DNA of 64,000 nucleotides from Actinomycetes bacterium (lineage in GTDB: Bacteria > Actinomycetota > Acidimicrobiia > Acidimicrobiales > RAAP-2): NCBI GenBank assembly GCA_021784205.1, contig JAJXTB010000004.1, forward strand, positions 1 to 64,000. Direction: 5' to 3'. A program made the translations under genes and the position numbers. Below the pieces are notes generated by a model. The model was not told where the DNA came from, ran no database searches, and saw only the letters and a program-made list of their open reading frames with translations. How positions within the stretch are numbered: position 1 is the stretch's first letter; each line of letters starts with the position of its first letter. Shown piece by piece: positions 52,220 to 60,273 of the stretch.

Positions 52220-53614
52220 CTAGTCCCTCGGGTCGATCGGCGTCAGGACCCCGAGCGCGGACTCCACCACCGCGGCGGCGTCCAGGCAGAGGTCCTCACG
52301 AAAGGGCAGTGAAATGATCTGGACACCGGTCGGCAGACCGTCGGCGAGGCCGGTCGCGACGCACGCGGCGGGCAGCCCCATCAGGTTGGGAGGCAACACG
52401 AAGCGAAACAGCTCGGCGACGGCCATCGCGCTCTCACGGCTCTCGATGTCAAAGCCGTGAACGAAGGGCGGCTGAGTCCAGGTTGGCCCCACGATCAGGG
52501 GGAAGTCCTCGAGGAAACGTCGCCAAGCCCGAGCCACGCGAAAGCGCGACAGGTGCATCTGGAACATCGACTCCTCGCTCGCCGGGGGTAGTTCCACGTC
52601 GGAGAGCTCGAGGAAGCGCTGCCCGCCCTCGCCCATGAAGGGCGCGAAGATCGGCGCCGCGACGCGAAGGTTCGACCACATCAGCTCAACCCAAGCGAGG
52701 TAGGCCTCAAGCAGCAGGGGTGGCTCGATCTCGTCCACCTCGTAGCCGGCCGCCTCGAGGGCCGCACCGGCGCGTCGCACGCCCGCCTCGACGTTGGGGT
52801 GCGTGTCGCCGCCCGCGGGCCGCGGCACCAGGGCCACGCGTCGAGCCATGGGCCGCCCGCCGAGCGGCGCGTCGATGGCCTGGGGATCGCGACGGTGCGA
52901 ACCCATGACGCACTCCAGGCCGAGACGCACGTCGGCCACGTGACGCGCGAGCACCCCCTCGACGGCCATCAGCTGGCCATTGAGGGCGGTCTCGACCGTC
53001 GCGCTGGGATTGCCCTCCGGCACGCGCCCGCGCGAGGGCTTGATCGACGCCACGCCGCATGCGTAGGCGGGATTGCGCAACGAGCCACCGATGTCGTTGC
53101 CCAGCCCGAGCGGCGTCATGCCTGCGGCCAGGGCCGCGGCCTCGCCGCCCGATGAGCCGCCGGCCGTAACCCCGTGGCGCCACGGGTTGTGCGTCGCACC
53201 ATAGAGCGAGGATTCCGTGTTGATCCGAAGTCCCAGGTCGGGCATGTTCGTGCGCGCCAGCACCACGCCGCCGGCCGTGCGGATCCTTTCGACGACGGGA
53301 GCGTCGTCGCTCGCCATGAAGTCCTTCAGCGCGGCCGAGCCCTCGTTCGTGGCATATCCCGCCACGTCGATGTTTGACTTCACCGTGACCGGCACCCCGT
53401 GGAGCGCTCCGAGCGGCGCTCCGGAGCGACGCGCGGCGTCGGCCGCGTCGGCGTCGCGGCGAACCTCGTCGGGACGGATCTCCACGATCGCATTCACCTT
53501 CGGATTCACCGCGTCGATTCGCGCCAGATGCGCCTCGACCACCTCGCGCGATGTGGTTTCACCACTGCGAATCATGCGCGCCAGATCGGCCGCTGATTGT
53601 TGCCAGAGTTCCAT
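52220..53614 (-). CDS. Amidase (amidase signature family)
   Basis: 464 aa. Ser-cisSer-Lys triad: Lys in HGVPVTVKSN, cis-Ser in TAGGSSGGEAAALAAGM, nucleophile Ser in GNDIGGSLRNPA. The C-terminal half (LMGLPAACVATGLADGLPTGVQII) is normal. It could hydrolyse aliphatic or aryl amides; no GatB or GatC nearby, so GatA is unlikely. ATG start with a weak GGGGGA and TACCCT promoter hexamer. Confidence 0.93.
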   Translation of the reverse strand: MELWQQSAADLARMIRSGETTSREVVEAHLARIDAVNPKVNAIVEIRPDEVRRDADAADAARRSGAPLGALHGVPVTVKSNIDVAGYATNEGSAALKDFMASDDAPVVERIRTAGGVVLARTNMPDLGLRINTESSLYGATHNPWRHGVTAGGSSGGEAAALAAGMTPLGLGNDIGGSLRNPAYACGVASIKPSRGRVPEGNPSATVETALNGQLMAVEGVLARHVADVRLGLECVMGSHRRDPQAIDAPLGGRPMARRVALVPRPAGGDTHPNVEAGVRRAGAALEAAGYEVDEIEPPLLLEAYLAWVELMWSNLRVAAPIFAPFMGEGGQRFLELSDVELPPASEESMFQMHLSRFRVARAWRRFLEDFPLIVGPTWTQPPFVHGFDIESRESAMAVAELFRFVLPPNLMGLPAACVATGLADGLPTGVQIISLPFREDLCLDAAAVVESALGVLTPIDPRD

Positions 53615-53649
53615 GTCGTCCCCCGTTCTTGAAGGCGAGGGTAGCAGCG

Positions 53650-54540
53650 CTAGCGAGCCGCCTCAGAGTGTCGCTGGCTCCTCGCGACGACGAGGCGACT
53701 CACGATCAGGAGGCTAAGGACCATCACGAGCAGAATCAGCGACGCGTCATAGGAGATGTAGTGCAGTGACGCCAGCGGCTGATTCCAGTCCGTCCACACG
53801 TAGTAGGTCAAGTAGCCGATGGGGTGATGCACTAGGTGCCAGTTGGGCAGGTCGTTGGTAACTCCGGCGGTGTAGAGCAGGGGCGCGGTCTCGCCCACGG
53901 TAATCGACTCGGCAATGAGAAGGCCGGTCACGATGCCGGGCAGAGCCGTGCGCAACACGACCTTGCGCAGCCCATATCCCGTGCGCATCCCGAGGGCTTC
54001 GGCGCCCTCTCGATACGACGTCGGCACCTGACGCAGCGCGGTTTCGGTGGCCTTCGTGATGTAGGGCACCACCATCAGCGACAAGATGATGAGTGCCGCC
54101 AAGAGCGAGAATCCCCAGTGAAGTCCGACCACGAGTGCGACGTAGCCCACGTAGCCCAGCACGATCGACGGGAACCCGGCGAGCACATCAATCCCCGTGC
54201 GCAAGATCGTGCCGCGTTCGCGCCCTTTCCGACTCACGCCGGTGAATTCGGAGAGAAAGACGCCCGCCAGCACGCCGGTCGTGCCGGCGATGATCAGCAC
54301 ACCCACCATGATGACGAGCGTGCCCAAGATGGCGTTCTCGAGACCACCGCCGTTGCCGCTGGGCACGTGAGTGAGTACGCCCCAACTCCAATGCGGCACC
54401 GCCTTGACGACGACGCCCACGATCAACCAGAGCGCCGGACCGAGGATGAAGACGAGCGCTAGAAGCGTGAACGCCCGAAACACGACGGACTTGACGCGTC
54501 GCCACGACGTACCGTGCGAGAGGCTTTCGGTCATCGACAT
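53650..54540 (-). CDS. pstA: Phosphate ABC transporter permease PstA
   Basis: 296 aa, six helices. Cytoplasmic EAA-like loop EGAEALGMRTGYGLRKVVLRTALPGI between helices couples to PstB. ATG 54540 overlaps the pstC stop by one base. Last gene of the cluster; no phoU follows. The large frame to 55305 is a shadow beyond this start. Confidence 0.95.
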   Translation of the reverse strand: MSMTESLSHGTSWRRVKSVVFRAFTLLALVFILGPALWLIVGVVVKAVPHWSWGVLTHVPSGNGGGLENAILGTLVIMVGVLIIAGTTGVLAGVFLSEFTGVSRKGRERGTILRTGIDVLAGFPSIVLGYVGYVALVVGLHWGFSLLAALIILSLMVVPYITKATETALRQVPTSYREGAEALGMRTGYGLRKVVLRTALPGIVTGLLIAESITVGETAPLLYTAGVTNDLPNWHLVHHPIGYLTYYVWTDWNQPLASLHYISYDASLILLVMVLSLLIVSRLVVARSQRHSEAAR

Positions 54541-55625
54541 CAGCCCCTCCCCACTGGTGCCATGAGTTTGCCCGTGTGCCGGACGATCGTGCGCGCCGCG
54601 AGGTTGACGGCGATGGAGATGAGCGCGAGCAGGAGCCCGGCTTCGGCGAGGTTGGACAGGGCAAAACCCGTTCCGTCGGTGAGTGAGGAGTCGAGCTGAC
54701 TGACAATCGTTGCCGCGATGGTGGTCATCGTGCCGTAGATATTCGGCGCCACGGTTCCCAGTACCGAGCCGGACACCATGGCGATGGCGATCGTTTCGCC
54801 GATCGCGCGGCCCAAGCCGAGCATCGTGGCACCCACGATGCCCGAGCGCACCCACGGCAGGGTGACGCGGCGGGCGACCTCGGCGTCCGTGAAGCCGAGA
54901 GCCTCGGCACCTTCCTTGGGCAGCACGGGCACCTGCAAAAAGAGGTCGCGCGTCGTCGAGGCGATGATCGGAACGATCATGAAGCTCAAAACCAGGCCGG
55001 ACGTCAGGAGCCCCTCGCCGTAGCCGACCGAGCCGCGAAAGTAGCGCAGCACGGGCACGTTCGGTACGTGGTTGGCGACGAGGGGGTAGACGTGCTGGGC
55101 GAGGAAGGGGCCCAAAACGAGCACGCCCCAGAGCCCGATCACCACGCTCGGTATGCCGGCCAGGATCTCGACGAAGAAGCCGAGCGGCTGGGCGATCCAC
55201 TTGGGCAGGCGCTCGGTGAGAGCGAAGGCGGTGCCGATCGAGACTGGCACCGCGATGATGATCGCGATCAAAGATGATTCGAGGGTGCCGGCGATGAGTG
55301 GCCACGCACCGTAAACGGCGCCCTCAGGATGCGCAACGCCGTGGGTGTGCTGCACCGCCCCGTAGAAGTTGCCCACCTGCCACACCGAACTGGTGAGATA
55401 CCCGGGTCCGTTCACCTTGATCGCGGGCCACGCCTTGACGGCCAGGATGATGATGACGAAAACCAGCCCGAGCAGCGGAACAGTCACCGCCACGCGGGTC
55501 GCGACCTGCCACAGTCGGTCTTCAAAGTGAAAGGACGTCGTGATCCGGCGGGGCCTACGGCCCCGCCGGATCACCGACGCTACGGGTGACGACGCCTCGA
55601 TTGGTGTCGGGTTGTCGCCACTCAT
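54540..55625 (-). CDS. pstC: Phosphate ABC transporter permease PstC
   Basis: 361 aa, six helices. EAA-like loop EGAEALGFTDAEVARRVTLPWVRSGI. The N-terminal ~45 residues before the first helix are unusually Arg-rich (RRGRRPRR) and are encoded by a perfect 16-bp inverted repeat. If translation began further in, this repeat would be intergenic; 55625 is chosen because it leaves a normal eight-base gap after pstS. Confidence 0.93.
   Translation of the reverse strand: MSGDNPTPIEASSPVASVIRRGRRPRRITTSFHFEDRLWQVATRVAVTVPLLGLVFVIIILAVKAWPAIKVNGPGYLTSSVWQVGNFYGAVQHTHGVAHPEGAVYGAWPLIAGTLESSLIAIIIAVPVSIGTAFALTERLPKWIAQPLGFFVEILAGIPSVVIGLWGVLVLGPFLAQHVYPLVANHVPNVPVLRYFRGSVGYGEGLLTSGLVLSFMIVPIIASTTRDLFLQVPVLPKEGAEALGFTDAEVARRVTLPWVRSGIVGATMLGLGRAIGETIAIAMVSGSVLGTVAPNIYGTMTTIAATIVSQLDSSLTDGTGFALSNLAEAGLLLALISIAVNLAARTIVRHTGKLMAPVGRG
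55540..55574 (-). other. Perfect 16-bp stem-loop early in pstC
   Basis: GTGATCCGGCGGGGCC and its exact complement flank a three-base loop, a 35-base hairpin with 13 G-C pairs. It begins about 50 bases into pstC, 59 bases after the pstS stop. It could stabilise the upstream pstS message or slow ribosomes or polymerase entering pstC. Confidence 0.6.
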
Positions 55626-55632
55626 TCAGCTA

Positions 55633-56775
55633 CTAGCCCTTGATCGTCGTGATCAGCTTGTACGAGCCAAGGATGAAGGTGTTGGGCAAGCGCAGGAAGT
55701 TCACCTGGGACAGGAACGACGGCCTCTGGCCACCCGAGGGACTGATCGCCCACTCGAGCAGTGAGCGCGTCGCCGACGCCATGGCCGCACTGGGCTGGGT
55801 CTTGTTCACGATGGCGTACTCGTAGTTGATGATCGGGTAGCCGCCCTTGGTCTTGGCGTTGATCATCGAGACGGCGCCCTTGTTGCGAAAGACCTTGTAA
55901 CCGGCCGCCTCGGCCGTGACGCCCTTCGCGCTCCAGTTCAAGTACTGGCCGTTCCCGTTGAGCAGGGCCGCCGTCGTCAGACCATTGCCCAGGATGTTGC
56001 TCAAATAGCTCACCCCGACGTAGGCGATGCAGCCCTTGGTCGCGCCACACGCCGTGACCATGCCGCCGTTGCCGTTCTCACCAAGCGCCGAGGGGTTCTT
56101 TGGCCACGTCACCGTGGTGCCATACCCCACCGACTTGCCCCAGCCGTTCGGGTCCTGCTTGGTCAGGTAGGTCGTGAAGAGGAAGGTGTCGCCACTGCCG
56201 TCGGATCGATAGAGCGGCACGACCGGAAGACTGGGCAGATTCACGCCCGGGTTCAGCGCGGCGATCTGCGAGTCGTTCCAATTGGTGATCTGGCCCTCGT
56301 ACATCGCGGCAATGATCGTGCCGTTGAGCTTGAGGTGCGCGTGCAGCCCCGGAATGTTGTAGGTGACGACCTGAGAGGAGATGGCCACCGGAATGTTCAT
56401 CAGACCCGGCGTCGTCTGCAGCTGCGTCGGGGAGAGGTACGCGTCAGAGGAGCCGATGTTGATGGTGCCGGCCGCGGCCTCGGAGATGCCTAGGCCGGAA
56501 CCGCCCGCACCCGTGGTCAGACTGACCTGCTTGAACTTGTTCTGATAAGCCGGTGCCCACAAGTTCCACAACGGGTAGAGCAATGAGCTGCCCGCTTCGG
56601 TCAGGCTCGCGGCCTTGGGCGTTTCGATCTTGAAGTTCACCGTGACGGGAACGTTCTTCTTCTTGGCCTTCGCCGTGGCGGCCGACGAGGCCGAGGCGAG
56701 ACCGACGAGGCTCACTGAACCCGCGAGGGCGACGATTGTCGCCAGACGAGTGCCTCTACGAAAATTGGTGATCAC
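55633..56775 (-). CDS. pstS: Phosphate-binding protein PstS
   Basis: 380 aa. Signal peptide (LATIVALAGSVSLVGLASASSA) then periplasmic-binding domain with TEAGSSLLYPLWNLW (phosphate loop), SSDAYLS, YRSDGSGDTFLF and GGMVTACGATKGCIAYVG. No cysteine follows the signal peptide, so it is not a lipoprotein in the usual way. GTG 56775 has an AGGAGG six bases upstream and is preferred over 56805. Confidence 0.95.
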   Translation of the reverse strand: MITNFRRGTRLATIVALAGSVSLVGLASASSAATAKAKKKNVPVTVNFKIETPKAASLTEAGSSLLYPLWNLWAPAYQNKFKQVSLTTGAGGSGLGISEAAAGTINIGSSDAYLSPTQLQTTPGLMNIPVAISSQVVTYNIPGLHAHLKLNGTIIAAMYEGQITNWNDSQIAALNPGVNLPSLPVVPLYRSDGSGDTFLFTTYLTKQDPNGWGKSVGYGTTVTWPKNPSALGENGNGGMVTACGATKGCIAYVGVSYLSNILGNGLTTAALLNGNGQYLNWSAKGVTAEAAGYKVFRNKGAVSMINAKTKGGYPIINYEYAIVNKTQPSAAMASATRSLLEWAISPSGGQRPSFLSQVNFLRLPNTFILGSYKLITTIKG

Positions 56776-56830
56776 TGATGTCCTCCTAGTTGTTGACGAG
56801 TCCACGGTAAGCAGTCGAAGTAACGCAACC

Positions 56831-56857
56831 GTGAAGTCCCAGTGAGGTCGAACTGAT
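56831..56857 (-). promoter_or_regulatory. PHO-box-like triple direct repeat upstream of pstS
   Basis: On the minus strand ATCAG-n6-CTCAC-n6-TTCAC, three units exactly 11 bases apart (starting 56857, 56846, 56835). This matches the 11-base periodicity of PhoP/PhoB boxes. Confidence 0.5.
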
Positions 56858-56880
56858 TTCTGCGTAATCTGTCGGCTCGC

Positions 56881-57717
56881 TCAGCCCATCAAGCCTTGGA
56901 CGTAACGCTCGGTGTCAAGTTCGCGCGGATTTTGGAACACCTGCGACGTCGCGCCGTGCTCGACCAGCTCACCGTTGAAGAAGAACATCGTCTGATCCGA
57001 GATGCGCCGGGCTTGGCCGAGATTGTGCGTGACGACGATCAACGTCAACGCCGGTGTCATCGCGCGCAACATCCGTTCGACGGCCTCAGTGGAAATGGGA
57101 TCGAGCGCGGACGTCGGTTCGTCGAGCAAGAGCACTTCCGGGCCCACCGCAAGAGCGCGCGCTAGACACAACAGCTGCTGCTGGCCTCCGGAGAGCCGAT
57201 AGGGCGAGTCACCCAAGCGATCCTTCACTGCGTCCCAGAGGCCCACCTCGGTCAGGCGCATCTCGGCCACCACGTCCAGCTGCTTGCCTCTCGCAATGCC
57301 GTGCGCCTTCACTCCCGCCACGACATTGTCGCGAATCGACATCGGGAACGGATTGGGACGCTGAAACAGCATGCCCACGCGCCGGCGAATGGTGAGCAGA
57401 TCCTGCTGGTCGCCCCAGATCGACTCCCCGTCAAGCAGAACGTCGCCTTCGTGTCGGAATCCCGCCACTCGATCGTTCATTCGGTTGATCGTGCGAAGGA
57501 ACGTCGATTTGCCCGAACCCGTCGGGCCGATCAGCGCGGTAATAGTGCCACGCTCGAAGTTCATGTTCACACCCGAGAGAACCGTCTTGTCGGAAAACTT
57601 AAGGTTGAGACCCCTGGTCGCGATCACCTCACGCGGACGATCGTGGTCCGGGTCGAGGCGGGCCAATTCAGCATCGAGCGCGCCGGGCGCGACCTTGAAC
57701 TTGCTGACCTCTTCCAT
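56881..57717 (-). CDS. pstB: Phosphate ABC transporter ATPase PstB
   Basis: 278 aa. Walker A GPTGSGKST, Q loop FQRPNPFPM, signature LSGGQQQ, Walker B VLLLDEPTSALDP, H loop VTHN. About 30 residues precede the usual start. Upstream of pstS instead of at the cluster end. ATG 57717. Confidence 0.97.
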   Translation of the reverse strand: MEEVSKFKVAPGALDAELARLDPDHDRPREVIATRGLNLKFSDKTVLSGVNMNFERGTITALIGPTGSGKSTFLRTINRMNDRVAGFRHEGDVLLDGESIWGDQQDLLTIRRRVGMLFQRPNPFPMSIRDNVVAGVKAHGIARGKQLDVVAEMRLTEVGLWDAVKDRLGDSPYRLSGGQQQLLCLARALAVGPEVLLLDEPTSALDPISTEAVERMLRAMTPALTLIVVTHNLGQARRISDQTMFFFNGELVEHGATSQVFQNPRELDTERYVQGLMG

Positions 57718-57760
57718 GGCATCCTCACTCGTGGCGATAGGGCCAGAGTAAGGAGGTCAC

Positions 57761-57787
57761 ATGAACGGCGGGTGACGACAAGGTGTC
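57761..57787 (-). promoter_or_regulatory. PHO-box-like triple direct repeat upstream of pstB
   Basis: On the minus strand GACAC-n6-GTCAC-n6-TTCAT, three units exactly 11 bases apart (starting 57787, 57776, 57765). Same layout as the repeat before pstS. Confidence 0.5.
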
Positions 57788-57805
57788 ACCAGATTGATTT
57801 CTGGG

Positions 57806-57955
57806 CTAGTCGCAACAGCTGTCGCGCCACCCGCAGGCGCGACATCGATAGTGAGCGTGCTCGGCGGACATCTCCGAACCACACTGGGGACACTCAAAGA
57901 AGATCGCCAATGGACTCGGGCATTGGCGAGCGGAACTCTCGGGAACGTCACGCAT
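57806..57955 (-). CDS. Zinc-ribbon microprotein
   Basis: 49 aa from ATG 57955. The C-terminal two thirds is FECPQCGSEM...HYRCRACGWRDSCCD: two CxxC pairs spaced like a zinc ribbon, followed by a C-terminal CC. A GATACT -10-like hexamer lies six bases before the ATG. Similar small proteins with a GWRDSCC end occur in other actinobacteria as far as I recall. Possible RNA- or DNA-binding or zinc-handling role; no further evidence. Confidence 0.6.
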   Translation of the reverse strand: MRDVPESSARQCPSPLAIFFECPQCGSEMSAEHAHYRCRACGWRDSCCD

Positions 57956-58043
57956 CGATCCAGTATCGACGCCGAGGCGGCGCGCCGCAACGACCCCACG
58001 GTGATCCTGTTCTAGGGTAAAAGCAAGGATTCGAGAGGGAGTC

Positions 58044-59075
58044 ATGCGCATTGGGGTTCTGACCGCCGGCGGCGACGCGCCCGGGCTCAACGCCGCCATT
58101 CGCGCGATCGGCCAAATGGCCGCACGCGACGGCCATCAGCTGTTCGGTATCGCCAACGGCTGGCAGGGGCTCGCCACGCAGTTCGTCGAGCGAGAGCTCA
58201 CGACTTCTGAACTCAACGGCATCGTGGGCGTCGGCGGGACGATTCTCGGCACTGCTCGCTACGACCTCGACAATCCCCCGGGCGGTCGCGAGCGCGTCTT
58301 GGCCACCGTCGCGGAGAACCTCGACGCGCTAGTGGCCATCGGCGGCGACGGCACGCAGCGAATCTCGCACTGGTTGGCCGAGCGTGGCGCGCCCGTGGTG
58401 GGAGTGCCCAAGACTCTCGACAACGACTTGATCGGCACCGATTACTGCATCGGCTTTGACACCGCGATCTCCCTGGTCGCCGAGTCGCTCGACCGCCTCT
58501 ACACGACCGCCGCCTCACACCACCGCGTCATGGTGGTCGAGACCATGGGACGCACTACGGGCTGGGTCGCGGCGATGGGCGGACTCGCCGGCGGCGCCGA
58601 CCTGATCGTGATCCCCGAGTTCCCCTACACCATGGATGAGATCATCGCCCACCTGGTGGCCCGTCGCGCCCGCGGGTACGCGTTCTCCATCGTCGTGATC
58701 GCCGAGGGCGTCAACCTCGAGACCCTGGGGGGCCGTGAAACCGGCGAGATCACCAGCGAGGGCGTGCGCGGGGTACGCCTGGCCACGCGCGGAGTCGGCC
58801 AGTTTCTCAGCTCGCGCATCGACAGCCACGGCGGCTTCGAGGTACGCACGACCGTGCTCGGACACCTCCAGCGCGGCGGCAGCCCGACCGCCCACGACCG
58901 CATCTGGGCCACGCGCGTGGGCGCTGCCGCCTACGACGCGGTCGCGGCCTCACGCTTTGGGACGATTCCCGTCGTGCGCGGCGGTGACATAGAACTCGTG
59001 GATCTCGCCGAGGTGTCCCACGGCCAGCGTCGCGTGCCGCGCACGCTTTATGACCTCTGCGCCGCGTTCTTCTAA
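58044..59075 (+). CDS. pfkA: 6-phosphofructokinase
   Basis: 343 aa. GVLTAGGDAPGLNAAIR, IGGDGTQ and PKTLDNDL are the active-site blocks. It combines Gly at the position equivalent to E. coli 104 (IGGDG) with Lys at 124 (PKTLDND): ATP-type plus PPi-type, the mixed signature of actinobacterial ATP-PFKs (for example Streptomyces). ATP is the likelier donor. ATG 58044 with GAGAGGGAG upstream; TAGGGT at 58013 as a -10. Confidence 0.93.
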   Translation: MRIGVLTAGGDAPGLNAAIRAIGQMAARDGHQLFGIANGWQGLATQFVERELTTSELNGIVGVGGTILGTARYDLDNPPGGRERVLATVAENLDALVAIGGDGTQRISHWLAERGAPVVGVPKTLDNDLIGTDYCIGFDTAISLVAESLDRLYTTAASHHRVMVVETMGRTTGWVAAMGGLAGGADLIVIPEFPYTMDEIIAHLVARRARGYAFSIVVIAEGVNLETLGGRETGEITSEGVRGVRLATRGVGQFLSSRIDSHGGFEVRTTVLGHLQRGGSPTAHDRIWATRVGAAAYDAVAASRFGTIPVVRGGDIELVDLAEVSHGQRRVPRTLYDLCAAFF

Positions 59076-59146
59076 CGCCGTCGCTCGATGAACCCTCAGC
59101 CCGGCAGGCCTCGCACGGGCCAGCGAGTAGCGGGCAGAGATCGCGA

Positions 59147-59734
59147 CTACGGGTGCAGCTGACCGATCCCGTAGTGGGTGCGACAGAGCACCTGATAGTG
59201 GACGACCCCGTCGGACACGTCGCCGTAGAAGAACTGGTCACCTTCGCGCGCGACGACACCGTTGACGACACGAGCGTTGCAGCGCCCCCGCTTCCCGCAC
59301 CAGCACGAGGAGGTGAGGGGAAGCTCGTGCGCCGAATCGGCGATGGCGAAGAGGCGAGCCGACCCCGGAAAGAGATTGAGTAGGAAGTCCGCCGAAAGGC
59401 CGAAGGCGTGCACGTCGACCTCGTCGTCGTCGACCAGCCGCGCGAGCGCGTCGATCTGCTCGACGCTGGCGAACTGGACCTCGTCGATGACAAGGACTCG
59501 GATCGCCTCCGCACGCAGTCGCGCGACGTGTGGGGCGAGGTCCTCGCCGGGGCGAATCGCGTCGGCACTCGCCTCGATGCCGATGCGGCTCGTCACCATG
59601 CCATCGCTCGAGCGGTCCCCGAAAGTCCACAGCGCGACGTCACTGCGGCCCTCGCGCAACTGCCAGCACAATTGCAGGGCCAGCGTCGACTTTCCCGCCG
59701 CCATGGTTCCGTAGGTAAATGTCAATTCCGCCAT
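59147..59734 (-). CDS. tdk: Thymidine kinase
   Basis: 195 aa type II thymidine kinase. P loop TYGTMAAGKSTLALQ at residues 7-21, Walker B VLVIDEVQF, lasso region AFGLSADFL and zinc-binding cysteines CWCGKRGRCN... VLCRTHY. ATG 59734. Convergent with pfkA, 71 bases between. Confidence 0.95.
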   Translation of the reverse strand: MAELTFTYGTMAAGKSTLALQLCWQLREGRSDVALWTFGDRSSDGMVTSRIGIEASADAIRPGEDLAPHVARLRAEAIRVLVIDEVQFASVEQIDALARLVDDDEVDVHAFGLSADFLLNLFPGSARLFAIADSAHELPLTSSCWCGKRGRCNARVVNGVVAREGDQFFYGDVSDGVVHYQVLCRTHYGIGQLHP

Positions 59735-59802
59735 GGGTCCTCGCTCACGAACGCCTCACGATAGCGCCGCGCCGGTCCCTCGGGCGACACGAGCGCCCTG
59801 AT

Positions 59803-59808
59803 TAAAGT
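59803..59808 (+). promoter_or_regulatory. Leaderless promoter -10 (TAAAGT) for TrmO-like gene
   Basis: Six bases before ATG 59815. Confidence 0.5.
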
Positions 59809-59814
59809 GAGCCC

Positions 59815-60273
59815 ATGACCTACAGCGTTCGCCCCGTCGCCTATATCCGCAACGACCGCAGTGAGGCTCTCGACGACAACTGGGATGACGTCGTCTCCAC
59901 CGTCGAGCTCGCGGCCGACGTGCCGAGTGAGTCGCTCGCCGGCCTGGGCGACTTCTCCCACGTCGAGATTGTGTTCTTCGCCGACTGGGCCGAGGACGTG
60001 CCGCCGGCGCCCTGGCACCGACACCCGCGCGCCAACCCCGACTGGCCCGACGTTGGCGTCTTCGCCCAGCGCAACAAGGACCGACCCAACCGGATCCTGC
60101 TCACGACCGTCGCGATCTCCAACCTCGAGGAGCGCTCCTTCCAGGTACGCGGCCTCGACGGCATCGACGGCACACCGGTACTCGACATCAAGCCGGTGTT
60201 CCGCTGGAGCGTGCCGCGCGGTGAGCTTCGTACGGCCACTTGGAGCGAAGAGCTCGGCGAGCACTACTTCTAA
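59815..60273 (+). CDS. TrmO/YaeB-like tRNA methyltransferase
   Basis: 152 aa. GLGDFSHVEIVFFAD and VRGLDGIDGTPVLDIKPVF match the TrmO beta-barrel family, which methylates N6 of t6A37 in some tRNAs using SAM. The C-terminal domain of long TrmO is missing, as in many actinobacteria. Leaderless-type promoter. Convergent with a PfkB gene with shared CTAA at the stops. Confidence 0.88.
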   Translation: MTYSVRPVAYIRNDRSEALDDNWDDVVSTVELAADVPSESLAGLGDFSHVEIVFFADWAEDVPPAPWHRHPRANPDWPDVGVFAQRNKDRPNRILLTTVAISNLEERSFQVRGLDGIDGTPVLDIKPVFRWSVPRGELRTATWSEELGEHYF

